A stretch of DNA of 64,000 nucleotides. It comes from Orobanche coerulescens. Its lineage: Eukaryota > Streptophyta > Magnoliopsida > Lamiales > Orobanchaceae. The translations under genes were made by a program, and so were the position numbers. The notes below the pieces were generated by a model. That model was not told the DNA's origin and did not search any database. It saw nothing but the letters and a program-made list of their open reading frames with translations. Positions 23,641 through 33,391 of this stretch are shown one piece after another (positions within the stretch are counted from its first letter, which is position 1; every line of letters starts with the position of its first letter). The stretch spans positions 145,497,001 to 145,561,000 of the forward strand of contig CM065815.1 in the NCBI GenBank assembly GCA_033398695.1, given 5' to 3'.

Positions 23641-24774
23641 GAGATATTTTTGTTTTCCTAGTATCTTGTAATTTTTGCTTTCTCTTTGTATTGCCTTCGG
23701 GCTTCATGTTGTACGAACTCCTTTTCATAATGAATGAAATATTCCTTTTTCGCACTGTGTCTTTTTTATGTACGATCGCTCTTGAATGTTTGCGTGCAAT
23801 TTTTACAAGTATGTGTATGATTGCATCTGATGTCTTGTTCGTCCGACTGGTTGTTTGAATGTCGAATGTATTGACATGATCGCCTATCGAAATTCTTACT
23901 TGTAGATATTGTTTGAACAATGCCGATCGTCCTGCGTGTATCTGAGTGAAGCCGATCGGGTGCGGTTCCTTTCTTTCGATTGCACTTAGGACTAGCTCCC
24001 TTATTCCGATCGGGTGCGGTTCCTTTCTTTCGATTGCACTTAGGACTGGCTCCCCTATTCACTGCCCCCTTGTTTTTGTTTACTTATCGTAAGTAAGGGT
24101 ACAAAAACAAGTTTGTTAGGCGAGCTATCTTCAGTTTTGCCGACTCTGAGTGATCGTGTACGGTCGCGGAGTTCGATGGACCGATCTCCGCGACCGTGTC
24201 TTTGTATGCGAGGGACATTGCCTATCCCGCGACTCATTTTATTGTGAGGGTCCTCCGTTAGGCTGCGCCTGCCTTGTATTTAAATGAAAGGTAGGCGATC
24301 TTGTTCTGGAGGAGTCCTTGCACGGGGCGTCGTCGGTTTATTCGACTCCACGTCCGCGGCTTTGTAAGCACCTTTCTACCTCGGGTCGACACGTTAGATG
24401 ACAACCCTCGACGGTATACGTTGTGACGGGGTAGGGACGCGTCGCCTTGTCCGAGTACATCATGTTAGATGACGTAATTTGAGGACGTGCGAACGTGTCC
24501 CCTGATCATTTTGGAGGGTCTTTTGGCTACGCCGGCCTCGTATTTAAACGAAGGGCGGGCGGTCTCAGCCCGAAGGAGCCTTGCATGGGGGAAGCTGTCG
24601 GTTGCATCGACCTCCAGGACCATGGCTGCATTGATTCTACCTCGGATCGTCATGATCAACGATCGTCGGCGGTATGCGATATGCCTGGTGGGGCGATCTC
24701 CAGAATAGATAGGATAGGAAAAAATCTTATTATATTCCTTGTACATTGGGCAGTTGAAATTGAGTACAAAATTT
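23641..24774 (-). other. T3 3' region between integrase and the antisense gene, with repeats
   Basis: The plus strand first holds the tail of the antisense gene, with a possible polyadenylation signal AATGAATGAAAT near 23731. Then a 54-bp perfect-to-near-perfect tandem pair (23952-24059, CCGATCGGGTGCGGTTCCTT...) and the two diverged ~275-bp units shared with T1 and T2 (24130-24700). No additional coding sequence recognised. Confidence 0.65.
23952..24059. repeat. 54-bp tandem duplication in T3 3' region
   Basis: Two adjacent copies start at 23952 and 24006 with CCGATCGGGTGCGGTTCC and differ at only a few positions. Tandem repeats in this untranslated region are a known habit of Retand-like Tat elements. 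Confidence 0.8.
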
Positions 24775-25618
24775 TCACTGGTAGTATTTTTTTAGATGCA
24801 TGGCGTTCCAGGGGTATTGATCCGGGGTACCGTCAGGATGTTCAAGTTCGTAGGCTCCCTTAGTCAGCCATTTAGATATCCTAAAAGGTCCTTCCCAGTT
24901 CGTACCAAAAACGCCTGTGTGGGTTTGGATCTTCTTGAGGACGAGATCGCCCACTTGAAACCTTCTTTCTTTGACCTTTGAATTGAAGAACTTCTCGGCT
25001 CTCCTTTTGTGGATTGTGTTCTTCATTTCTGAGGTTAGCCGTCGTTCTTCGAGCATGTCTAGGTCGATTCGTCGGGCCACATCATTGTCGGTCGTCATCT
25101 CCTGTTCGGTTCGATGGCTGAGGACGGCGATCTCCGAAGGAATCACCGCTTCTGTTCCGAAGGCGAGGGCGAATGGGGTTTCGCCGGTTGAATTACGGGT
25201 CGTCGTTCGATAAGACCACAAAACGTCTGGAAGCTCGCTCGGCCATCGCCCTTGCCTGGATTCGAGTCGCGCTTTAATTGTGTGTTTGAGGATCTTGTTC
25301 ACGGCCTCTACCTGTCCGTTCGTCTGAGGGTGATAGGGTGCTGAAAACAATCTTTTGATTCCCCATTTCTCACGGAATTGCATGACTTCTAAGCCGTCGA
25401 ACTGCTTTCCGTTGTCGGAGATAAAGGCCTGGGGCAGACCGAATCCGCATACGATGTTTCTCCAGATAAACTTGATCACTTGCTCTTGGCCGATCTTGTT
25501 GAGCGGTTCGGCCTCAGCCCATTTGGTGAAATAGTCGACCCCTACGATGGCGAACTTACAGCCCCCTGGAGCCATCGGCAAGGGACCTATAAGGTCGATG
25601 CCCCATTGCGCAAAATGG
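24775..25618 (-). pseudogene. pol: T3 integrase core and C-terminus
   Basis: The open frame from 25581 contains the integrase catalytic core: VDYFTKWAEAEPL, FISDNGKQFDG (second acidic residue), SAPYHPQTNGQVEAVNKILK (third, Glu), then WSYRTTTRNSTGETPFALAFGTEAVIP and the C-terminal domain FQVGDLVLKKIQTH, FRISKWLTKGAYELEHPDG, ending MHLKKYYQ. The zinc-binding part lies in the preceding frame. Just upstream, a TAG replaces Trp at 25617-25619, and about 10 bases further an extra base shifts the frame. Confidence 0.92.
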
Positions 25619-26944
25619 CTAAGGGCTATACATGGAGGTGAGCTGTTCGGGGGATAGTTTAATGTTGGGGCCCATTATCTGACACCTATGACACGATCTG
25701 GCATAGGCGATCGCATCCTTCTGAAGTGATGGCCAGAAAAAACCTTGCCTGGTTGTCTTATGGATGAGAGCTCGCCCGCCCGCATGGTTTCCGCAAATCC
25801 CATCATGTATCTCGGCTAAAACGAGCCGACCTTCCTCCGGTGTAATACACTTGAGGAGGGGAAGGCTGAAGGCTCGCTTGTAAAGCCGGTCGTCCAATAG
25901 GGTATATCTGGTCGCACGGAGCTGGAGTTGGCGAGCTTTAACACGGTCGTCAGGGACCGTTCCGTCCTTTAAGTATTTGATGAACGGAGTCATCCAGTTC
26001 TCCTCGGCGATGGCGACCGTGGTCACCAGGCTTCTGTCGATCGTCGGCCTTGCTGACTTTGTGATTTGGATATTGGAGAAGTCGGCTGCCCCATCCGATG
26101 ATGCTAGTTTGGAAAGGGCATCGGCTTCGGAGTTGTGCTCTCTCGGGACTTGTTCGATTAGCACTTCTTCAAATTTTGTGCACATTTCGGCGACCAGCTC
26201 TTGGTATTTGACCATCTGTTTGCCGCACGCTTCATATTCTCCCTTGAATTGGTTCACGACCAAAAGTGAGTCCATGAAGATATGGAGGCGACGAACATCT
26301 AGGGCGAGGGCTAGATCGAGCCCGCCTACCAAGGCTTCGTATTCGGCTTCATTGTTGGTCGCACGGAAGCTGAAACGCACAGCATTAGTGAAACTTTGTC
26401 CGTCGGGACTGATGAGGATAATCCCTGCCCCTGCTCTCGAATTGGTCGCCGAGCCATCCACATATAACTTCCAGGCAGGTCGGCCGACCTGGGTTGGACT
26501 GTGAGGGAACGTTAGTTCCACCACGAAGTCCGCCAGAGCTTGGCCTTTGATCGCCGTGCGAGGAGCGTAAGTGATACCGTATTGGGCGATCTCCAGCGAC
26601 CACTTGAGGAGTCGCCCGTTGGTGTCTGGTCGATGTAGAACTTGTCTTAGAGGTAGAGTTGTCAGGACTTCCACTTGATGTTCTAAGAAATAAGCCCTTA
26701 GTTTACGGACACTCATGACAAGGGCGTAGGCGATCTTCTCCAATGGTGTATAGCATGTTTCAGCGTCGTGGAGCGCTTGACTAACATAGTAGCTCGGCAA
26801 GTGGGCTTGTCCCTCCGCTCGCACTAGAACGGCACTTAGTGCGACCTCCGAGGCTGCCAGGTAAAGGAATAGTTTCTCACCGGGTATCGGCTTTGCCAGG
26901 ATCTGGGGGTTAGATAGATATTCCTTTATTTTGGCGAACGCTAT
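25619..26944 (-). pseudogene. pol: T3 pol: RNase H, second (archaeal-type) RNase H and integrase zinc finger
   Basis: The frame is open below a stop near 26944. It starts with the RT-linked RNase H remnant (FLYLAASEVALSAVLVR, YYVSQALHDAETCYTPLEK), followed by WKLYVDGSATNSRAGAGIIL, FRATNNEAEYEALVGGL, MDSLLVVNQFKGEYE and EADALSKLAS: the additional RNase H that characterises the Tat lineage, with Asp, Glu and Asp catalytic candidates visible. The C-terminal part carries the zinc-binding HDGICGNHAGGRAL and CHRCQ. The dual RNase H is the best lineage marker here. Confidence 0.92.
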
Positions 26945-27697
26945 CTAACTTTCCTTCATCCATTCGAACTTCTTGTTCTTGATGGTCGCGAAGAAAGGCT
27001 TGCTTTTATCGCCGAGTCGAGATATGAAACAGTTGAGGGCGGCTAGACAACCTGTAAGGCATTGTACCTGCTTGATGTTTCGCGGCTCCTGCATGTCAAG
27101 GATCGCCTGTATCTTGGTGGGGTTCGCCTCGATCCCCCTTTGGCTCACAATGTGCCCCATGAATTTCCCGGAGCCCACCCCGAAGTTGCATTTCTTGGGG
27201 TTTAGCTTCATGTTGAATCTTTCGAGGATGGCGAACGTCTCGGCGAGATCATTGAGGTGATCTTCCTTCTTGAGGCTTTTGACCACGATGTCGTCAATGT
27301 AGACCTCCATGGTCTTGCCGATATGATTGGCGAACATTCTGTTGACTAGTCGCTGGTAGGTTGCCCCTACGTTTTTCAGGCCGAACGGCATTCGGACCCA
27401 AAAGTATATGTCTTTTTCCGTGTGGAAAAATGTGTGTTTTATGTCTTTCTCCGCCATTTGGATTTGATGATATCCGGCGAAGGCATCCATAAACGACATC
27501 ATTTCGCAACCTGCTGTGCTATCGACCAAGTGATCAATATGAGGCATCAGAAAGTGATCTTTTGGACATGCCGCGTTGAGGTCGGTGAAGTCGATGCATA
27601 ACCTCCAGGAACCAGTTGGCTTCTTGACGAGTACCGCATTGGAGACCCATTGTGGTTCGTCTGTAGCTACCCCGATTAATTTGTTGTTGAGTAATTT
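26945..27697 (-). pseudogene. pol: T3 reverse transcriptase core
   Basis: Between stops at 27698 and about 26942. RT motifs in order: QWVSNAVLVKKPTGSWRLC (fingers), MSFMDAFAGYHQIQM (motif A), VRMPFGLKNVGATYQRLV (motif B), VYIDDIVVKS (motif C, YIDD), LNPKKCNFGVGSGKFMGHIV, then the connection LTGCLAALNCFISRLGDKS. The ATG-initiated part begins at 27547, but the frame is open from 27695. The catalytic aspartates are intact. Confidence 0.93.
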
Positions 27698-28768
27698 TTA
27701 GACTTCTACGTCGAGCGCCGCGTATTTTTCGGGACCGAATTTCCTACATTTTTGGTGAACAGGCTTCATTGCCGGGTCGATCTTTAAATAGTGGCAAGCG
27801 TGCTTAGGACTTATGCCGACCATATCTTGATGTGACCAGGCAAAGACTCCGATGTTCTTACGTAGAAAATTGATCAGATCCCCTTTTAGTTCGCGGTCGA
27901 TGCTTGCGCCGATCTGTACTTCCCGTTCTGGATGAGCCGAATCTATCGTTATACTCTCCAACTCTTCGACGGGGACGGTCGCCTCTCGTTTGGAACGATT
28001 TCCGGACTCGATTCTCGGATCGATGTCGAGACTTGGCTCGAAACCGATCCTTGGCTCGATGTCGTCCGTTAACCGAACTGAGATGGCGTCCACTGAGTCG
28101 GGTTGGTATGATGCGCTCGGCTCGTCGATCTCCATGGGTTGATCGTCGATCGTTTCAATGTTACATATAGCATGGGAAGTACTGAAATCAGTAACGACAT
28201 AGGAATAATTCAAACATCTTTTTGCCATTAGCTGATCTCCTTTTACAGTACCGACCGTCCCATCAGCAGTGGGGAATTCGATACAGTAAAAGAAAGACGA
28301 GGCGACCGCCTCAAAGGTTTCTAAAAAGGGGCGACCTAAGAACCCATTATAGATGCTGGGCCTATCTATGATTACAAAACTTAGGTTCCTAGTAATCCTA
28401 ACCTTGGGATCATAAAAGCATATTAGCTCGACGGGGAGCTTGATCCTCCCGTAGGCTTGGACTGTGTTGTCGCCGAACCCTTGGAGCACGGTGTCAAATG
28501 GCTTGACGAATTTGATTAAGTTGCCGAGTTGGTCTAGGGCGGATTTGAATATGATGTTGCAGAAACTCCCATTGTCTACCAGCACGCGATCGACTGTCTT
28601 CCCAAGGATGCAGACGAAGATCACCAGTGCATCCTCTTTGGGGCATTGCACTCCCTCCCTGTCCTTGTTGGAGAAGGTGATGAGTGCGTCTTTAGAAATG
28701 GTCAGCTCCGGAGGTACCACGGTATGGACCCCGGCGAACGCCCTCAGCTCGGCTTTTCGCTTCCTGTT
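27698..28768 (-). pseudogene. pol: T3 protease and N-terminal part of RT
   Basis: The frame is open from the stop at 28769 to a TAA at 27698. The aspartic-protease-type site reads RVLVDNGSFCNII (about residue 46 from 28720), with Asn where most retroviral-type proteases have Thr or Ser, a variation I have seen in Tat-type sequences. The segment FLGRPFLETFEAVAS follows. The end (IGVFAWSHQDMVGI, HQKCRKFGPEK) is the typical linker into Tat RT. The stop at 27698 separates it from the RT core. Confidence 0.88.
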
Positions 28769-30564
28769 TTACATGGTGGAAACCGGGGAAAGACCCCCGA
28801 GGTTTCCATCTCGTGCTTGAAGCATGTTGATCCGACCGCCCGGGTTGATTGGAGGGATCGACTCATCAGAGTACTCCGTTTCATGCTCGATTCTGGCGAC
28901 CGGATTGGGAGGAGTTCTTTCGTTTGGTCGGTGCTCGCGCCCTCCGGCTCTCTCCGTCCTAGGTTCTGGCTTGGTGACCAAGTTGTCCAGTTTGCCTTCC
29001 TCAAACAGTCGCCAGAGCTGTCTGAGGAGGTCGCGGCATTGGCTGGTGTTGTGGCCGGGACTCTTATGGTAGGCACAGAATTTGCTACGGTCTAGATGAC
29101 CGTGGTCCCTTATCGGCTTTGGTTTGGAAAGCCACTCGCGACCCTTGATTGCGTTGAAGATGTGGCCAGAGATAAGTTGAGGTTGTGGAGAAGGTGGACC
29201 TCTACATCCTCGAAGGCTTTGAACTCGCCAGGCGGCTTGACGACCGCCTTTCTGGGCTTGGCGACCGCCTTCTTCTGGACATGGGATGGCGCCTTTCCTT
29301 ATTCGGATGGTCCCTCGTCTAAGCGGAGGGAGAGCATCCTCTGCCTGGCTAAGAAGTCGGCGACTTTGACGCGGAAGACCGAGTAGGTCGGGGGGATATC
29401 CTTTGTGAGGTGCCTGAACATGGGCGAGCGTCCGTGGAACCCGCTCAGGACTGAGTGGAGAGCGAGCTCATCGCTGATGGGCTCACCGGTGAGGACTATC
29501 TCATCTACGCGGTCGATGTAATCTTCATCTGACTCGTCCTTCCCCTGCCTGATTTTCATCATGCGGTGGGGGCCTTCAGGGAGAGCGACTTTGGCGGCGA
29601 AGTACGACGTGAAGTCTTTCGCCAGCTTCTCAAAGCAGTTGATTGAGCGAGGTGGTAGTGAGATGTACCACCTGTGGGCGAGGTCGCCCAGTGTTAATGG
29701 GAACATTCGACACTTGGTCGCATCTGATGCTCCGCATCCGGTCATGTAGATCCGGAATTTGCTCAAGTGGGTTTCCAGATCCGATCTCCCCTCATATAGA
29801 GGTGTTTGTGGGTGATTGATCGTTGGTTGGACTGGGGCGAGCTCGATCTGAGTCTTGAGTGGTTCGCTTGATCTAATGATCGATCTCCTGGCGCCTGCCC
29901 CAATTTCCAGGACCGCCTTCATCTCATCGAGCTGGCGTTGCATGGCGGCCATCGCCGTCGCCTGACTGCTCGCCGATTGGCTCTCAGAGCGCGAACCAAG
30001 GCGATCGTGTACTGATCCCCTAGCCCCGTGGTGAATGACGAGCTCCCTGCCAGTGGGTTCCTTCCTTGGGCGAGCAGGGGCTCGCTGACCGACTTGTCTC
30101 CTGGGAGTCGGATATGCCGAACTCCTGGTAAAGGATTCGGATTCCGATGTCTCCCGGCTGGGGCCTGAGTGCCCGGGTCGCCATGAGGGATTGCTCCCTA
30201 GGCGGCTGAAGACGGAATCATCCCGCCTCACGAGAGCCCTCTCCTGCGGCTCGGAGCTTTCTGTCGATTTCTCAACATAGATCCCCTTAAGCTTCCGCTT
30301 GCCTGCCCGGCGGATGGCCGATGGAGTGATGGTGGGCGAGTCGTAGGCCTTCTGTCGCTCCCTGAGGATGGCTATAGCCTCCTAAATCTGTTCCGCGGTC
30401 TGGAATTGATCGAGTGAGAGGCTAGAACCGTCCCTCGGGGGCGGGAGTGAGAGCCTACCGTCGCCACGGTCGCCTTCCGCCGTGGGCTGGGATTCGGTCC
30501 GGGCCGGAACGAGATTTCCGGTGGATCTTAGGGTGGCTCTCTTGGAGGTCGTTGCACATGTCAT
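28769..30564 (-). pseudogene. gag: T3 gag (complete length, broken)
   Basis: From ATG at 30564 (MTCATTSKRATLRS). Stops: TAG at 30382 (Glu expected), TAA at 29299, a frame change near 29150 and TAA at 28769. The capsid domain (29299-29900) includes YMTGCGASDATKCRMFPLTL, HRWYISLPPRSI and RQGKDESDEDYIDRVDEI. Beyond the point where T1 and T2 gag stop, T3 continues to a CAYHKSPGHNTSQC element (about 29030-29080), a C-X2-H-X4-H-X4-C knuckle variant typical of Tat gag, and then LWRLFEEGKLDNL and an Arg/Glu-rich tail. Only T3 has this RNA-binding end. Confidence 0.88.
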
Positions 30565-30670
30565 TTTTCTGAAGGCTATTCTATTGAAGAACAGTGAGTG
30601 TTTCTTCAAGTGTATGTCCGGAGAACAGTGAGAGTTCTTCGAGACGGTAGGAATAAAAATGAAGGTTTAG

Positions 30671-31619
30671 ATATTATCCGAAGATAGTATTGCTGGAATG
30701 ATCGAGTAACAAACAAATGCGAGAACACTTCCGTGAGAAAATAGATAACACAAGATTTGCCGGGGTTGTTAATCCCGGGCTTGAATGCTCTCGCGAGATG
30801 TTATTAATAAATATACTGTCGAGTACAAATATTAATGTTAGAATCTATTACAATGAGTGTAAAGACTTCTAGTTATCTAGGCTGTAGAGCGCGTAGATTG
30901 CCGGAAGAACCAGATATGTAAATCTGTGAGTTCTTGCTTGGGATGTATGATAAGTGTGTATGAATATCACTATGAATGTATAAGTGGTTGCCAGATGGGT
31001 CTTTGATTCTCTTTCTGTGTGTATTTTGCACTATATTCACGGTAAAATCGCGTCCCTTTGGCCACTGTAGTGAGTTCTCTATTTATAGGGAACAAGGTAG
31101 TTGGGACCCCTCAGGCGATCGCGGGCGACCGCCGTTTTCTATATTATAATAAGATGGCCGATCGTCCCGTCACGTGGGGCTGTTCCCTTAAAGTCTGGGG
31201 CCGCTGCTGGTGGCCAGCTGTGCGAGCCAATGGGAAGCCAGCACGCGTCCTGGGTAGCTGTCCGGGGAGGACCCACTTTGTACCTTTCGGCGGCCTTGTC
31301 AGTAGGTGAGGTAGGTGACAGGCTGTAGTCAAATGTCCTATCTGTCGGCGCCCTTTGTGGATCTGCACGTGGGCCACCGTCCAAGATTCGGTCTTCAACG
31401 ACTTTGACGGATGTTGGATCCATACGTGGCACGAGACGATCGTCTCTGGTTTGGACATCAAATACGATCGCCAGTCATCAAAAGACGATCGCTGGGTATC
31501 AAAAGACGATCGCCGTATGTGCCGATTTCCGGGTGTTTGCCTCGAGCATGTCTTCTATGTTTGGCTTCTATGATCGTGATGCCGATCGCCTATCGAGGCA
31601 TACTAATCGCTGCACAACA
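30671..31619 (-). repeat. T3 5' LTR (949 bp, inner end truncated)
   Basis: It lacks about 14 bases of the inner LTR end present in the other copy (starts ATATTATCCG rather than TGTTGTTACCCAAAAT). The minus-strand TATAAATAG promoter box is at 31079-31087, with U3 repeats at 31455-31516. Confidence 0.9.
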
Positions 31620-33356
31620 TACGACACTCGTTGTCAGATGTTTACAGATCATAAAAGCCTCAAGTATATTTTCAGTCAGAAAGAATTAAACATGAGGTAG
31701 AGGATGTGGCTAGAATTAATCAAGGATTACGACTTGGAAATTCTCTATCATCCGGGTAAAGCAAACGTAGTAGCTGATGTATTGAGCCGTAAACCTGTTT
31801 CTCTTTGAGTGTTGGAAGCACTTACATCCCAAACCAGCATTCAACGAGAACTGATCCGCGAAGGGATTGAAGTATGGTCGCCAGGAATCCAAGGGCAACT
31901 ATATGCGATGGAACTGACTTCGTCACGAGTCGAGGAAATCAAATCTAAGCAGTTGAACGATTCTCTGATCCTTCGGTTATATGACAAAGTAAAGAAAGGA
32001 AAGGCCCCAGGATTCATGATACAAGATGATGGAGTTCTGAGATTTCAGAGTCGACTTTGCGTTCCTGATGATGATGTTTTGAGGCAGAAAATTTTGAAGG
32101 AAGCTCACAGCGCACCCTATTCTATTCATCTGGGCAGCAGTAAGATGTATAAGGATCTTAAACAAAACTTCTTGTGGGTAAATATGAAGAAGGACGTAGC
32201 AGAATACGTTTCGAAGTGTTTGACTTGTCAGCGGGTTAAGATTGAACATCAACAACCTGTCGGAATGCTGAAGCCGCTTCCGATCCCTGAGTGGAAGTGG
32301 AAGGATATCTCGATGGATTTCATCACCAATATGCCAAGGACCAAGACGGGAATGAACATGATTTGGGTTATAGTTGATCGACTAACCAAGTCGGCTCATT
32401 TCCTAGGAATTAAGGACATATGGGGACCCGAGAAATTGGCACGAGTATTTATTGCAGAGATAGTCAGATTGCATGGGACGCCGAAGACTATTATTTCAGA
32501 TCGAGATGGTCGCTTCGTGTCGCACTTCTGGAAGGCAGTTCACAGGTATTTGGGGACTGAGCTAAACTTTAGCACGGCTTATCATCCTCAAACGGACGGT
32601 TAGTCCGAAAGGACTATACAAATAGTAGAAGACATGCTTAGAGCTTGTGCTTTGGATTGGTCAACTAATTGGGAAGTTCACTTGCCGTTGATTGAATTCA
32701 CCTACAATAATAGTTGGCATACTTCTATTAAGATGGCACCATTTGAAGCTTTGTACGGGAGAAGATTCCGATCACCCCTGTGCTGGGATGATTCTTCGGA
32801 CTTGATCGGGACGGAACCGGAATTGATAGTTCAGACTCAAGACAAGATAGCTTTGATTCGGGAAAGACTGTTGACTGCCCAGAGTCGACAGAAGTCTTAT
32901 GCAGACGTGCGTCGTCGCCCACTAGAGTTCGACATTGGGGACCATGTACTATTGAAGGTGTCTCCTACACGAGGAATTTTCCGTTTTGGGAGGAAAGGTA
33001 AGCTAAGTCCGAGATATATCGGACCATTTGAGATCCTCGAGAGAGTTGGGGATTTAGCATACAGGTTGGCCTTACCGCCATTGCTGAGTCACGTTCACAA
33101 TGTGTTTCACGTATCCCAATTGCGGAAGTATGTACCAGATCCCAGTCATATCATTGAGTTCGATGAGATCGAGATAGATAATGACGGCACCTTCGAAGGG
33201 AAGCCAATCAAGATACTTGAGAGTCGAGTCAAGCAATTGAGGAATAAACTGATCTCCTTGGTAAAAGTTCAGTGGTCTCGGCATGGAGTCGAAGAAGCAA
33301 CTTAGGAGACGGAAGATAGTATGAAGTCGAGGTACCCGGAATTGTTTGCGATTTAA
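31620..33356 (+). pseudogene. pol: Tekay pol, C-terminal part: RNase H end, integrase, chromodomain-like tail
   Basis: This resumes after T3 with CQMFTDHKSLKYIFSQKELN, the end of RNase H. Stops interrupt it: TAG at 31697 (CAG expected), TGA at 31807 (CGA expected), TAG at 32601 (CAG expected) and TAG at 33303 (TGG expected). The integrase zinc-binding region includes a histidine in SIHLGSSKM and CLTCQR (32130-32235). The catalytic core has MDFITNMPR, VDRLTKSAHF, IISDRDGRF and AYHPQTDG (32310-32600). The third carboxylate region lies after the stop at 32601. The C-terminal module FHVSQLRKYVPDPSH and LVKVQW ends at the natural stop TAA (33354-33356). Confidence 0.92.
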
Positions 33357-33391
33357 GTTTCGGGCCGAAACTTCTTTTTAGAGGGGTAGTA

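Larger units (their letters stand above)
19464..31619 (-). mobile_element. T3: coding Ty3/gypsy Tat/Retand-type element with antisense extra gene
   Basis: A 12,156-bp element, flanked by TACGG (19459-19463) and TACGA (31620-31624), a 5-bp TSD with one change. Minus-strand order: 5' LTR (31619-30671), gag (30564-28769), protease-RT-RNase H-second RNase H-integrase (28768-24775), a repeat-rich 3' region (24774-23641), an oppositely oriented intron-containing gene (20767-23640 on the plus strand), a polypurine tract and 3' LTR (20426-19464). The dual RNase H and sequence style place it in the Tat lineage. The junction between 5' LTR and leader has lost the primer site. It shares LTR and capsid sequence with T1 and T2. 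Confidence 0.93.

Noticed and set aside
25977..26504. 175-aa plus-strand ORF
   Set aside because: It is complementary to the T3 RNase H coding region on the minus strand and has no recognised motif.
28646..29095. 149-aa plus-strand ORF
   Set aside because: It is the antisense shadow of T3 gag C-terminus and protease; no promoter or splice signals like those of the 20922-23640 gene are seen.
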